Shown: positions 9,645 to 20,614, counted from the first letter of the stretch. The stretch is 64,000 nucleotides of DNA from Vespula vulgaris (GCF_905475345.1 NC_066591.1:7518501-7582500), one strand, 5' to 3'. Numbers and translations are program-made. Notes: generated from the sequence alone by a model not told the origin.

Positions 9645-10062
9645 AAGAAAAAACAGAAGAAAAAAAAGAAGAAGAAAAAGGAAAAAAAAGGGATCCTATA
9701 TAGTGAGACACGTACGGAAAGATTTCTTTCAAACGGTTTCACTGAGTTCTCCTTGAAAACCAGCTCGATTCTCCATAACGTCCCCCATGAAAAGGAACGG
9801 AATCTTATCCTCTTTCGACCTAATTGGCCGTAGCGAGACAGTTGGAATTGCTTGCACGGTCCTCGTTCTCGATAACGGATGCTGAATTTGTGCACGTTGG
9901 TGAAAGAGAAGAAAAGTGAAAGGGACAACGAAGGGAATAAGAAGAAGAAAGAGTAAAAGAAGAAAAAGAAGAAGAAGAAATAGATGAAGATGAAGATGAA
10001 GAAGAAGAAAAGGAAGAGAAAGAGAAGATAGAAACGAAAGATACGAAGATAGAAAAGAAAAT
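9645..10062. repeat. two polypurine tracts around a short unique segment
   Basis: Purine runs at about 9645-9692 and 9899-10062 (GAA/GATGAA units). The sequence between them is non-repetitive and holds no supported gene. Confidence 0.8.
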
Positions 10063-10149
10063 TTAAGTAGGAGCAACATTGGTTTCAGCAACAACGTTGG
10101 TTGCAGACTGTGGCCCATAAAAGTCTCATGAAACGTAAGGATGTCTCTT

Positions 10150-10160
10150 CTATCTATCTG

Positions 10161-10199
<39 letters not shown>

Positions 10200-10219
10200 A
10201 TCTATCTATCTATCTATCT
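10150..10219. repeat. (CTAT)n tetranucleotide microsatellite
   Basis: About 17 CTAT units with two single-base interruptions. Confidence 0.97.
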
Positions 10220-10420
10220 CTTTCTTTCTTTTTCAAAGACTCGACTTGTCTTAAGCAGCTTACTTTCAATACTGAAAACTCGCATCGGTGGAAAGACACC
10301 AAGACTTTTTTTCTTTCTCCTTCTCCTTTACTAGATCCTCTCTCTTTCTCACGCGCATTATCCGTGATACTCATCGAAACTTTTGATAGATCCGTTTTTA
10401 TTCGTTGGTCTCGTTCCCAG

Positions 10421-10677
10421 GCCAAGGCAGGAGAGTAATGAATCGACCTTCCTCTTCATCGATGCGTCGCACGAACGTCGATCTCTCACTCACTAGCAAG
10501 GACGAGCTACCGTTTAAGGCAAACCACCTTCTCCGGTGTCTGGTGAACGAACGCCCGACGATGAAGAAAAGAGGACATCGTCCCTCGTTATCTTTGATTC
10601 TATTGATCATTAAGCTGATCCTAATGTTTTCTCGCATATTCGCGAGATATCGGAAGCTTGTTGATTTTTATTTTTAA
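10421..10677 (+). CDS. weak exon candidate after good acceptor
   Basis: An acceptor (CGTTCCCAG ending at 10420, with moderate pyrimidine content) precedes a frame open in phase 1 to TAA at 10675-10677. The first 45 codons are mixed and repeat-free (for example RRTNVDLSLTSKDELPF). A possible donor (CTG|GTGAAC) occurs near 10540; beyond it the frame turns hydrophobic. No family match. Because pyrimidine-rich acceptors are common here, this could easily be chance. Confidence 0.13.
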
Positions 10678-10734
10678 TCGATATTAAAAATTGCGAAAAA
10701 CTTGTTTGTGTGATAGTATCTACGTGAATGTATA

Positions 10735-10960
10735 CATATATTTGAATATATTATATATTATATGTTATATATTATATATATATATATATATAGTTTATAT
10801 ACACGTATGTTATAGGTATATTAGGTCGTTTTAAAAGTTCCTTTTGTTTTTAAATATTGCCAGATAAAACAGATGCGTGCAAATAATAAAAAAAACTTTA
10901 TATATATATGTATGTATGTATGTACTTATACATATAATATGTATATATATATGTATAATC
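10735..10960. repeat. TA-rich compound repeats
   Basis: TA runs at about 10745-10790 and TA/TATG units at about 10898-10955, separated by unique A+T-rich DNA. Confidence 0.8.
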
Positions 10961-11815
10961 GAGAATGAAGTATTGAAAATATAAAAATTATGTTTTTATA
11001 TATCAATAGAATTTCCGCAAATTCAGATTATATGAAATTATTATTTTATAAAATCGAGGGTTTTCTTTCTCGTGAATATTTCCAAATTTTAATTGGAACT
11101 CGTATCTAGTTGCTTTTTTTAATCCTGTCACAACTACGAACGCTCGATCATTTTAGTTAGGATTTGTGATGGGCTCATTATTCGTCGTTTCATGTCGTGA
11201 ATTCAATTAGCTATTAAATTTTCTTCATAATTACGTTGAATTACCATTTGATCCTCCTATTCACGTATAATGATGTCAGGTATATCTACAACCGTTTAAC
11301 GAAAATATCTTAAGAAATATGGTCATATGATATCTATTTTTAATCTATAATGTGATAACGATCAATTATATAATTATGGATAAAAGTTCGTTGATAATTT
11401 ATTTATTAGAATTATACAATTATCTTTCATTTTTCATTCAATGAACACAGATTTAATAATGAAGTTTTAAAATATAAATTATTATCAAGATAGTCACTAT
11501 CACAAAGTTTGTGGGCCTGAAATGATATTTTAGAAGATACGAAAGAAATGATTTATGCCGAATGATCAATATTTATATCGCGCAACCGCCTATTTATTCC
11601 ATTCTCAGTGGATAAATATTTATCGAATCGACGTTTCGGAACAATATTTTCGTTCGCTCGAATAAATTCTTTTTCGATGGGATCGAGAAAGACAGGGAGA
11701 GGGAATGGAGGAGAGTGTGATGATAAAAGGGTGAATGCGATGAAATAAAGTTTAGCTAGGAAAAGTGAAAAAAAAGAAGATAAAAAGATATATAATTCCA
11801 TGCGATTCGTGAGAG
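10961..11815. other. unique A+T-rich sequence, no gene seen
   Basis: Stops in all frames. No element recognised. Confidence 0.5.
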
Positions 11816-11816
11816 T

Positions 11817-11885
11817 GAAAAGAAAGAGAGAAAGAGAGAGAGAAAGATAGAGATAGAGATAGAAATAGACAGAGAAAGGGAAGAA
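11817..11885. repeat. (GA)n/(GATA)n purine tract
   Basis: GA repeats with GATAGA interruptions. Confidence 0.85.
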
Positions 11886-12560
11886 GAGGAAAAGTCATGG
11901 GAAACAAAAAAACTCGCGACGTTGTTGGAAGACATATAAAATTTCATTTTTACGAGAATAAAAGCGCACGCGTACCTAGCTACCCCCGGGGAAGATTTCT
12001 ATTCCTCTCTTCTTCCGTATATAACGGTCGTAACCCCATAAAAATTACCTTTAAAATTCAAGAGACGTTACGAAAGTGAGCCTTAGTTATTGTAAGCGTT
12101 TTCGCCACCTCTTCTACTCGTCCACCCCATTTTTTCTTTATCTTTTTTCTCTTTCCTCCCACTGATATAATTCCACACAGTACGAAGAGGGATGATTGAA
12201 TTCCACATAAAGAATGGAATTTTTATTCGTGAAAAAGTGCGAACAAAAAATCACTTCGGGGACGATACGTTGTCGGTCGAAAGAAATGATATCATTTAAA
12301 GTTTTAATTTATATATGTGCATATGTCTTCACAATCATTACGAAACTTTCGTCGAATGTTATTACGTACTTACTTTTAATAAAATCGACAATTCGTTACT
12401 GTAAACGTTTCAATCCGTAAAAATGATATTGTGTAAAAAAGAAAAACCATCCTTCTCTTTTTTTCTAAGTAAAAAAATCAATCGATATGAAACTGAAAAT
12501 ATCATTTTCGAAACTGACGAATATCTTGTAATTAGGATATATTATCACTCTTTTTCTCGC
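11886..12560. other. unique sequence, no gene seen
   Basis: Mixed A+T-rich sequence. Two 60-68 codon frames lack any supporting feature. Confidence 0.45.
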
Positions 12561-12567
12561 GTGATTT

Positions 12568-12775
12568 TCAAATGACCATTAACGGCCATGTTAGACGTTT
12601 TATTAGCTCGCATCGTATGGCACACGTTTCTCTCGATCTCGGCACTTGGTGTATTAACGACCACGACGAGCTCGTTAAGAAAAGTACGCTGTTGGTAGCG
12701 ACCTCGCCAACCCCTTGCTCACCCTCGACCTCAAGTCGGACCCGAAGCACCGCTGAAACGCTAACTGAAGGCACG
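12568..12775. other. CpG-rich island open on both strands
   Basis: A repeat-free block clearly richer in C, G and CpG. The plus frame is open for 78 codons from ATG 12572; the minus frame is open for about 68. On the minus strand a CT-rich acceptor (CCTTCAG) would start an exon at 12764, and a GTGAGC donor lies about 40 bases on. With frames open on both strands, regulatory sequence is as likely as coding. Confidence 0.2.
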
Positions 12776-12776
12776 A

Positions 12777-12837
12777 GAGAAATAGAGAGTGGGTGGGTGA
12801 GTGAGTGAGAGAGTGAATGAGTGAGAAAGAGGGAGAT

Positions 12838-12887
<50 letters not shown>
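12777..12887. repeat. (GAGT)n then (GA)n microsatellite
   Basis: GGGT/GAGT units at about 12790-12825, then (GA)n at about 12844-12887. Confidence 0.92.
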
Positions 12888-12892
<5 letters not shown>

Positions 12893-12899
12893 TACGCGC

Positions 12900-13026
12900 G
12901 TGATTGATAATACGATCACGCTAATACCCTTCCTAGTTCCGTGTAATGAAGTTACACGTGTCCCGCGTTCTCCGTGAAACACGACAAAGGGCTTAGACGC
13001 TGGAGAAGGATGTCGCGAAGGCTCGT
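12900..13026. other. unique CpG-rich segment with two small hairpins
   Basis: CGTGAT pairs with ATCACG in its first 25 bases. CGTGTAA (12940-12946) pairs perfectly with TTACACG (12952-12958) across a 5-base loop. No gene seen. Confidence 0.55.
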
Positions 13027-13027
13027 C

Positions 13028-13114
13028 AGCGACTGAATATATGCATATATGTAGTTGCATATGTATATGTGTCATATATATTTAGAAATATATGTGTATG
13101 TGTAGATATGCACC

Positions 13115-13157
<43 letters not shown>
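13028..13157. repeat. TA/TG compound repeat with (TA)17
   Basis: An imperfect TATG/CATA lead-in followed by a clean TA run at 13123-13156. Confidence 0.93.
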
Positions 13158-13160
<3 letters not shown>

Positions 13161-13233
13161 TGTTATATATTAGTACGTATACCGCAGAGGCTTACTCTCT
13201 CCCATCTGCAATCTACATACAGTACGTATTCCC

Positions 13234-13245
13234 CTCTCTATCTCA

Positions 13246-13279
<34 letters not shown>

Positions 13280-13292
13280 CTCTTTCGCTCTC
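13234..13292. repeat. (CT)n and (CTAT)n microsatellite
   Basis: CT units, then about five CTAT units, then CT again. Confidence 0.93.
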
Positions 13293-13299
13293 ACTATGA

Positions 13300-14048
13300 A
13301 GAGAGCTTTTGGAGCTCGATCAAACGTACCGAACATTCACGTATATACCATGTTGCATGTGTATGTTCTGGAAAATCGTTAGACGTTAATAGAAGGAGAG
13401 GCGTCGAGTAAACGTCGATGAATCGTCGATGCTAAAACCGTAAACTATGCCTGCGGTAAAATCAAGATGATATCAAAGGGATCTATCTCGATCTTATTTA
13501 TCTTTTTGGGAATTTTGATTCGTTGCTTCTGGATTAGATATTTATTTATTACGTACGCAAATACGGTTGGCTATCGTCCGAGTGAATTGAAAGATTTGCA
13601 GATTTATCGAAAATTTGTTTAGAAAAAAAAAGAGGAAAAAAAGAAAAAAGAATTAAAATTGATTTAATATCATCAATAAAATTTTGTTTGGAATGAAACG
13701 AATTGGATTAAATGAATTTTATTTAAATAATATAAAACATTTTGAAACGCAAGTAATCTTCATTATTTTATTGTAAACGAACGATTTGGATCGATAAAAA
13801 AGGAAACGATACTATTTGATATTAAATCGATCGAAAGTATCTCGGTATTAAATAGATGTATATTAAATAGGTAAGTAAAAGAGACAGACGAAGCGATAAT
13901 TATCGGACGGCTTTCCAACGAATACGAACACGATTACATGAACGATTTTGGCATTTGCATAACTAGATCGTTGCTTTGTAGAATTACCGCTGTATATTCG
14001 TGCGCCAAATGCGTTCGAATATGCGAAGCATAAAACGATGTTTCGTGT
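13300..14048. other. unique A+T-rich sequence; POU-like octamer near end
   Basis: No gene seen. ATTTGCAT (an octamer-type core) lies near 13953. Confidence 0.45.
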
Positions 14049-14062
14049 TCCGTAATTACGGA
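14049..14062. promoter_or_regulatory. 14-bp perfect palindrome with TAATTA core
   Basis: TCCGTAATTACGGA reads the same on both strands. TAATTA is the classical dimeric homeodomain core. The palindrome lies about 100 bases from an octamer-like ATTTGCAT in a repeat-free island, which fits, but does not prove, a regulatory element. Confidence 0.3.
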
Positions 14063-14067
14063 CTTAC

Positions 14068-14215
14068 CGTGGGGTAATAAACCATTTCCATTGTTTATTT
14101 GTAACGATACATTGGTTTTCCTTGAAACTTTACTACGTTCACATGGACGTTTCGTTACTAGACAAGAGGGATTAATAAAATACTCTGGCAAACATTTGCT
14201 ATTTGCTCTGTGCAT
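14068..14215 (-). CDS. weak first-exon candidate ending at consensus donor
   Basis: On the minus strand an ATG at 14215 opens a repeat-free frame of 49 codons plus one base (it contains CLVTKRPCERSK) that ends at a perfect donor, CACG|GTAAGT. Reading through the donor the frame stays open to 93 codons in all. No signal peptide, domain or downstream exon is recognised. The same interval holds homeodomain-like motifs, so it may be regulatory rather than coding. Confidence 0.15.
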
Positions 14216-14219
14216 AGTT

Positions 14220-15545
14220 ATTTATCTTTTATTCCTTCGATGATTTATCAATTAAATGTATTTTCTTTTTCCTTTTTAAACAAAAACTTTTCGAAATCAG
14301 CGATATTCGAAAAGTCGTATAATTTATGGTGAACATAAAATATCAAATTATTTTTAATAATCTGTTAATACAAATAGATCATTTTTGATGCAATATTAAC
14401 GATCCGTTGACTCGTCCTTACAAGTAGAAATAGTATTTAACAATAGTCAGACAGTGGAAATCGTGATTGACGTTGGCATGCAAATTACGAAACGTCGACA
14501 AGATCGAAAGCAAAGTACGTGGCGATACGTTTCACGTCGTAAGATCGATAAAAGCTGCCAAGTAGATTCAACGATGCTTCTCTTGGTACTAGGAACTCCT
14601 TCGAAACTTCTTGGAAAAACCGTCCTTCTTCTTCCCTAAGTAAACTCAACGTTTGAAAAGAGTCTTATAATTTTTTTCTTCTTTTTCTTTCTTTTCTTTC
14701 TTTTTATATCGACTTCATAAGTTAAGAAATTAATTATTTTTCTTTGGATTTATTTTATGAATGATAAATTTAAAGTTTAATACGAATCAATAATAATGAT
14801 AGAAAATAATCGATTGTTTGAGAATTGTATGGAATTAAGTATCCGTACAAAGAGATACGAGTTTATATACATATAATACCGGTTTTATGAGGATGCAACA
14901 ATGCATAGTCCATACTTGCATATCACGTATTCAGTTTCTACTTTACGAGGAGCTTACAGTCCTGTCGTTACACGCTTATCTCGTTCTTCAGGGGGTAGAA
15001 ATAAAGCCAGTTGATTATCGTAATAATTGCAACGTATCGAGCTCTTACATAGACACCACATTGTTCCAAGGATATTTTGGTACAGTAAATCTGATAGAAT
15101 TGTATAACGATGACCTCATTTTCATTGAAAATCAAATACGAAGTATTTTTATCGTAATATGGAGACACATATATATTCTATTATGATATTAATAAAAAGC
15201 AGGTGTCTCGAGTGATATTTTTTGTTATTTATCAATCTAGACTAATATTTACGGTAGACGTGGTTATCGTTCGCGTGACATCCAGAATTACAAACGTTAT
15301 ACGAAAAAAACTATATGACACACATACATACAGACATACACGTACATATTACGGTATATATTCTGTCGGAGATAACGATCTTTCTCTACGATATATTTTA
15401 CAAGTTTGCTTTCTCTTCGTGTTCGCGATGATCTCTTATCTTTTCACGATTAATCGTGAATTAAAGCACGTGTCTTTAAACCGTGTCCACGGTATTTTAA
15501 ACCGACCGTGTATTCTTCTTTATTTTTGCAATACTTTTTCTCGAA
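14220..15545. other. unique sequence, no gene supported
   Basis: Two repeat-poor plus frames lie here (99 codons from ATG 14887; 136 codons from 15203). The first holds a CAG acceptor-like site near 14990. Neither shows a domain or a convincing splice pair, and the second ends in CT-coded residues. Confidence 0.35.
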
Positions 15546-15606
15546 CGGAGGAAAATATCTTTCTCTTTTCTCTTTTTCTCTTTCTGTCTCTATATATCTA
15601 TCTCTT
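15546..15606. repeat. polypyrimidine tract
   Basis: CTTTT/CT units with a CTAT end. Confidence 0.8.
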
Positions 15607-15844
15607 TACATAGATTTGTTTCTTTCGTGAATTAATACATATATTAAAAATTTCATACTTATTGGGGCAAGGGCTCAGAAACATTCAGTATGTCGCGAGA
15701 AAGTAAATTTGGAAAGAGTAAGCTTCTGAACATAGTGGAAGAGGAAAAGAGATGGGGAGAGAAGGAAAGACAGGAAAATTAATGGATCTGACGAAATCAC
15801 GAAAGAATAAATTAGGTTGTAAAGGAATATATACGTATACGATG

Positions 15845-15846
<2 letters not shown>

Positions 15847-15882
<36 letters not shown>

Positions 15883-15907
15883 TCTCTTTCTCTTTCTCTC
15901 TCTCTCA
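15847..15907. repeat. (CT)n and (CTTT)n microsatellite
   Basis: About 14 CT units followed by TTTCTC units. Confidence 0.95.
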
Positions 15908-16700
15908 AGATACACGAGCTTGTGATTTTAGGAATAATAAATTTCAGTATCTTTACGAGCGTACGTAAATTCAAAGGATGGTCGTTTCCCCAGAAACAGC
16001 TTATAGTTTCTCCGATCATTACATAGAGACTATATTTCTTCTATTCTCTTCAAAAGATGGGAGAACTCAACGTCGATTATTATACTATCGCGATTATTCG
16101 AATAATACCAAATACGTTTAGACCATTTTCATTTTTATCGTATATTATTTCTAACGTCCAGTACTATTTCTAAGTTAGCAAGGACATCAGCAAATTGGCG
16201 CATTATCGTTTGGGATAAACGTTCATGAAATAACGAGCCTGTAGTTTCGGAGTAAACGACGATCTAACGAGCCTGGACAGCATCTTTTCTCTCTCTCTTT
16301 CTCTCTTTCCCTCTTCCTTTTCCTTCGTTTTCTCCTTCTTTTATTCTTCTTCGATTTTACCCATGAATTTCAGTCTTTTCAATGGGCGTGGTCTCTGCGT
16401 GGTTCTTATTTTCGAACCTATCGATTTTCGGAACTCTAATAATTGGTTGTTAGTTATTTCAAAAGAATCCAAATAATTTGAAATAATAAAAATATCTGTT
16501 ATTTTGTTCCCTTTTCTTTTCTCTTTCATTCTTTCCTCTTTTTCTTCTTTTCTAAATATTAGCTATACAAATAAATTCTTTAGCTAACATCATGACGTCG
16601 ATATTCGGAACTCGAACGAGGGACAAAAAAATATGAGTAAAAGGCCAAAGACCTATGTATATATACCGACGAAAGTTTTAATTAACACGTCAAGTACTTT
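15908..16700. other. unique sequence with short pyrimidine tract
   Basis: No gene seen. T/C-rich at about 16286-16340 and 16505-16545. Confidence 0.45.
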
Positions 16701-16705
16701 GTGCT

Positions 16706-16820
16706 TAAAAAAGAAAGAAAAAAAAAGAAAAAGGAAAATAAAACAGGAGAAGAAAAAAGGAAAAGAAAAAAACAAGAAAAGAAAAGAAAAGAAAAAAGAA
16801 AGGAAAAGGATAGAGAAAGA
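16706..16820. repeat. A-rich polypurine tract
   Basis: AAAG/AAAAG/GAAAA units with almost no pyrimidines. Confidence 0.88.
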
Positions 16821-17036
16821 ATAGAACTTTGCAAAGTAATCCGTTCTCTCGTCCCTGGAAGCTAGTATACCTACTCCCTTAAATTATGCGAACCGGTTGG
16901 AAACAATGTCGCAAGAATAGAAAGAGAGTGGCGATCGAGTTTACACGGAAGGCCAAGAAATAAACGTGCAAGCGGATATCCATGTAGGCAAAAGGTTTGC
17001 TTGAAGATCAGCTAAGGACCAGCCAAGAGGAAACGT

Positions 17037-17116
17037 AGTAGAAGAGAAGAAGAGAAGAAGAAGAAGAAGAAGAAGAAGAAGAAGAAGAAGAAGAAGAAGA
17101 AGAAGAAGAAGAAGAA
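17037..17116. repeat. (GAA)n trinucleotide microsatellite
   Basis: About 80 bases, clean GAA units from about 17053. Long GAA tracts can adopt triplex structures. Confidence 0.96.
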
Positions 17117-17725
17117 ATGGCGAGGATGTGCCTTGCACCTGCTTGCCTCGAGGCGATCGAGCTGCTTCTTCTTGCCTATTGCCAAGGCAATCCCTTCCCT
17201 TTCGTTTCTTCGTCCCGCGGGATGCTAGTGCTCACGCGCACGCCTTTGTCGTGATCTGGTTACGTGAGATATATATGTATATATATATATACTAAGCGTA
17301 TATCCTGGCGATATACGTCGGGGGAGATATTGTCGGTTGAACGTCTCGTAAAACGTTTTTTTCTACCTTCAAGATGGTTTATCTTATTTCACTATAATAT
17401 TTTCCTTTTATTTTTTTGTTACTTTTCTTTTTTGGTTTGAAAATTTATTTACCTATTTATTTATCTTGTTTTTGTACAATCGACTTTTTAAACTGTGTAT
17501 CTTTTTTAATCGTCATATACCAACATATATATATATGCACACACAGACATATATAAAATATTTTTAATCAATTTCGTTTATTTACATATTAGTTATTTTT
17601 ATTATATTTTCATTACCGTAATCGAAATTATTTCATTTGCATTATTTATATTGATTGGACGTTTTAAATATAAATTGTATTTCTTAATTATTTTCCCCTC
17701 ACTAATGTTTCCATATCCATTTATT
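17117..17725. other. CpG-rich then A+T-rich unique sequence
   Basis: 17117-17265 is G+C-rich and non-repetitive (GCCTCGAGGC palindrome near 17146; TGCCTATTGCCAAGGCA imperfect inverted repeat). A small TA cluster lies at about 17267-17292. No gene supported. Confidence 0.4.
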
Positions 17726-17729
17726 TTAC

Positions 17730-17908
17730 TCTCTCTCTCTCTCTCTCTCTCTTTTATTTGTTCGTAGTAATAAATTTATTTAAAAGTTATGCGTAAATGA
17801 AACGATTCGCATTCCAAGAAAGATTCGAATCTAGCGTAACTCGTGGACAAGAAATATCGTTGTTCTTTGTATTTACTTTCTCTCTCTCCCTCTTTCTTTC
17901 TCCATCTA

Positions 17909-17943
<35 letters not shown>

Positions 17944-17957
17944 ATCTTTCTATCTAG
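17730..17957. repeat. two CT microsatellites
   Basis: (CT)n at 17730-17753 and a CT/CTAT tract at about 17875-17957, with unique sequence between. Confidence 0.93.
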
Positions 17958-17959
17958 GT

Positions 17960-18300
17960 AAAATACACGGCGCTCATCGGTTAAGAGCACCAGGCAAATA
18001 AGACGCAGAACCACGCAATCATACGGACGAGGAGGGTAAAAGGAAAGAGGTGGTATGCTCTTGGTCGTGCCATTTTCCATGGACCGAGCTCTAATGAGCA
18101 GTATTAGGAGTTGCACTGACGGAATAAATCACCACACGAAGGAAGAATCACGGAAAGCCGAAGGCGCCAGCCGTGGCCGACCTGGTAATTTCCACGAGTC
18201 CTCCCTATCTTTCTCTCTCTCTTTTTTTTCTGTGATGTAATTGGTCGTTTTTTTCTCCTTTTTCCTTCTATTATCCTATATCATTTTTTTTTAACAAGAA
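17960..18300. other. mixed G+C island, no gene supported
   Basis: Repeat-free to about 18200, then pyrimidine-rich. A donor-like CCTG|GTAATT occurs near 18184, but no phase-consistent exon could be built. Confidence 0.35.
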
Positions 18301-18302
18301 CG

Positions 18303-18493
18303 ACGTTCGATTAGAAAAATTATCATAAGATTCGTTCGTTGTATGATTAACATCTTTTGGAAAAAACTTTTTTATAAAAGTAATAAGTTGATAGATGATC
18401 ACGTTCGATTAGAAAAATTATAATAGGATAGTACACGATTGATATTTTTTAGATTCGTAAGAACGTTTTTATAAGTAACGATAAGATATTACG
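18303..18493. repeat. 98-bp imperfect tandem duplication
   Basis: ACGTTCGATTAGAAAAATTA starts at 18303 and again at 18401. After this identical block the two copies drift but keep recognisable TTTTTTATAA-GTAA blocks near their ends. This looks like an old local duplication. Confidence 0.7.
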
Positions 18494-18950
18494 CTGTCCA
18501 TTTTTTATATCTACATATTCATAATTTTTACTTGGAAAAGTGAAAAAAAAGATGAATGGAATCTTTATTTTTATTGAGAGAAAGTACATTTTAGAAAAGG
18601 GAGGACAGACCGACGATTACAATCGTTTAAAATCGAAGTATCGATTTCTCTTCTTTCAAGATCGCTAAGAAGATCATGAGAAACGTAAAGGATACAGTTA
18701 GGATAAATATCCTAAGGGCCGTCTGCGTTACGATAATGAAACCTTGGAAGAATAGTAGTAGTTCGATCTCTATTCTAGCTGACAATGTAACGACGTAAAG
18801 AACTCGTTCGGTTAGTCGCTCTGAGCGAATTCGCTCATGGTAAGAGGTAGTTCGACGCAAGAAACGATCGGCCGGCCATTACGATACTTCCATTAAATTT
18901 CACACGGTGGATCGTCGTTTGGTAGACACTCTGTAAACGGTCGCATGAAT
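18494..18950. other. unique sequence, no gene seen
   Basis: A 77-codon minus frame (18627-18860) is hydrophobic in part but lacks any supporting signal. Confidence 0.4.
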
Positions 18951-18956
18951 TCCGAA

Positions 18957-19972
18957 TATTCCGGATATTCAGAGAGCTTGATATTTCTCATTCGAGCTCG
19001 TCCAAAGGTAAACTGGCCATTAAATTTCAAGGAGATCTCAAGTCTCGATTGCCTCTATCTCTATCTCTTTTTATCTTTATATCCTTACATTTTTTCGCAG
19101 ATCGGTGATAGCTCCATGTCCGATAAAATCGATCATGATCCATTCAACGATTCTACTTTCAAATACTTGTAGATAATTGATGCCCGATAAATACGAATAT
19201 TCTCTATAGATATATAATTTTCTTTCTTAAAAAATCCTTCACATACTATTTATTTATATGAATTACAACAACGATTATATTGTATTTTATTTTAACATTG
19301 TTGGGAAAAAGAACGCGAATGTTAAACGTGGAGCTATCTACCATCTAACCAGTCTGGTATCTGACTACTCGAAAAGATATCTGAACAAATGAAAAATATC
19401 TGGAGTACGTTTTGCTCGAGTACTTTGTCTGTGTTACTCGTATATTTACAAGTGAAGGATTTAAAAAGTTTATGGTTGTAATGAAATCAGTATGCGAATG
19501 TAAAACGAAATAAAATAGAAAAAGAACTTTATATGGCGTCTGATGTAATCGCTATCAATGATGAATATACTTTGAGATTACAAGATTCGTATATTTCTAT
19601 CATACAACTGCACATTTTACGAATGAAATGTAGATCCTAAAAAATTATACGCTTTGCACGCGATTCATATTAAATCGTTATTCGTCGGAGAATTTAGCCA
19701 TCTTTTTTAATATGATTAATGAAGATTGGGATATCGGTAGTAAAGTGAACATTATGGTCCATAATAATACGTGCAATATATAATTATGATTGCAAATTTA
19801 TCAGATTTGAATCTTTCCTTTTTTTTTTTCATTTGCCAACGTTTCTTCCAGTGTATTCGAATACTCGAGTGGTGGACGGATTGTCGGAGGGAAAGAGGTA
19901 AAGATAAAACTCGAGTAATATTCTATATTTCGAGATAAAACCAGGTACTCGAGTATCCGAATATCCGGAATA
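18957..19972 (+). mobile_element. possible extent of decayed hAT element
   Basis: TATTCCGGATATTC at 18957-18970 has an exact inverted match, GAATATCCGGAATA, at 19959-19972, bracketing the transposase fossil. Its length (about 1 kb) would suit a shrunken or internally deleted copy. Cautions: the 14-mer is itself nearly palindromic and no matching 8-bp target duplication is seen outside it. Three CTCGAG motifs in ACTCGAGT context (19864, 19910, 19948) sit near the right end. Boundaries are tentative. Confidence 0.25.
19331..19783 (+). pseudogene. fossil hAT-family (BED/ZBED type) transposase fragment
   Basis: One plus frame (codon start at 19439, same phase to 19783) carries hAT landmarks in the right order despite at least six stop codons. 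First comes EGFKKFM followed by CKT-(stop)-NRKRTL, matching the family segment where a conserved Gly-Phe precedes a Pro-Ser-Arg-Lys-Thr motif. Then comes TTAHF, like the family's T-A-H-F/Y strand. Last is SSENLAIFFNMINEDWDIGS followed by KVNIMVHNNTCNI, matching the block with Glu-Asn-(Ile/Leu), Glu-(Glu)-Trp, Lys-Val and the (Asp)-Asn-Ala-Asn motif that holds a catalytic Asp. That Asp is replaced by His-Asn. The first catalytic Asp region (T-T-D-x-W-T-S) and the C-terminal dimerisation domain are not found. The copy is dead and old. Confidence 0.72.
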
Positions 19973-19989
19973 CTTGGTTTACCAGTAGT

Positions 19990-20080
19990 TGCCCTAGTTA
20001 AATGCATTCACTTTATTATGACATTCGAATAAAATTGTTGCCAGAGAGAACATGAATAAATGATATGTTATAATAAATCA
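19990..20080. other. unique sequence between relic and GA tract
   Basis: No feature recognised. Confidence 0.4.
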
Positions 20081-20084
20081 AAGA

Positions 20085-20133
20085 GAGAAAGAGAGAAAGA
20101 GAGAGAGAAAGAGAGAGAAAAGAGAGAGAGAGT
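20085..20133. repeat. (GA)n microsatellite
   Basis: GA repeats with GAAA interruptions. Confidence 0.93.
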
Positions 20134-20614
20134 TGAAGTTCAACGAATAATATATAAAATATTACTGGAGAAGTTCGATACGACCACGGATTAGTTTTGC
20201 AAAGACGAATGAATTTACCATCGAACCGTCGCATATCCTACGTATAACGTTCTCCCTATGCGGATTACAAACCGCGAGGAGCACAGTTGCAAATATCACT
20301 TTGGCTTTAGTAGAAGAGGAGAAGGGGGAAGAGGACGCGTCTGGGTCCAAGCAGCGATTACGAGCAAACTCCTCTAACTTTGGAGGTTGTTCCTTCCACA
20401 ATGTTATTTGTCATTGTTACTTAAAATAACTTTATCTTGCTAAATATCGTTTCTTCTATCAAGTTTTAGAAAAATATTATATACTATAAAAATTTTTATC
20501 CCAAGTGATCTATATTATATTCTTAATTTTTACTGTAAATTATATTATGTAAGTATTAATAATTTATATTAAAGATTTAATTATGCAGATAATTCTAATT
20601 AATATTATAGATTG

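Noticed and set aside
12568..12764. Minus-strand exon after a CT-rich acceptor
   Set aside because: The acceptor is produced by the neighbouring GA repeat and the opposite strand is open over the same bases, so coding cannot be preferred.
20162..20401. 79-codon minus frame with a hydrophobic segment
   Set aside because: No ATG start, no acceptor, only a weak donor, no family resemblance.
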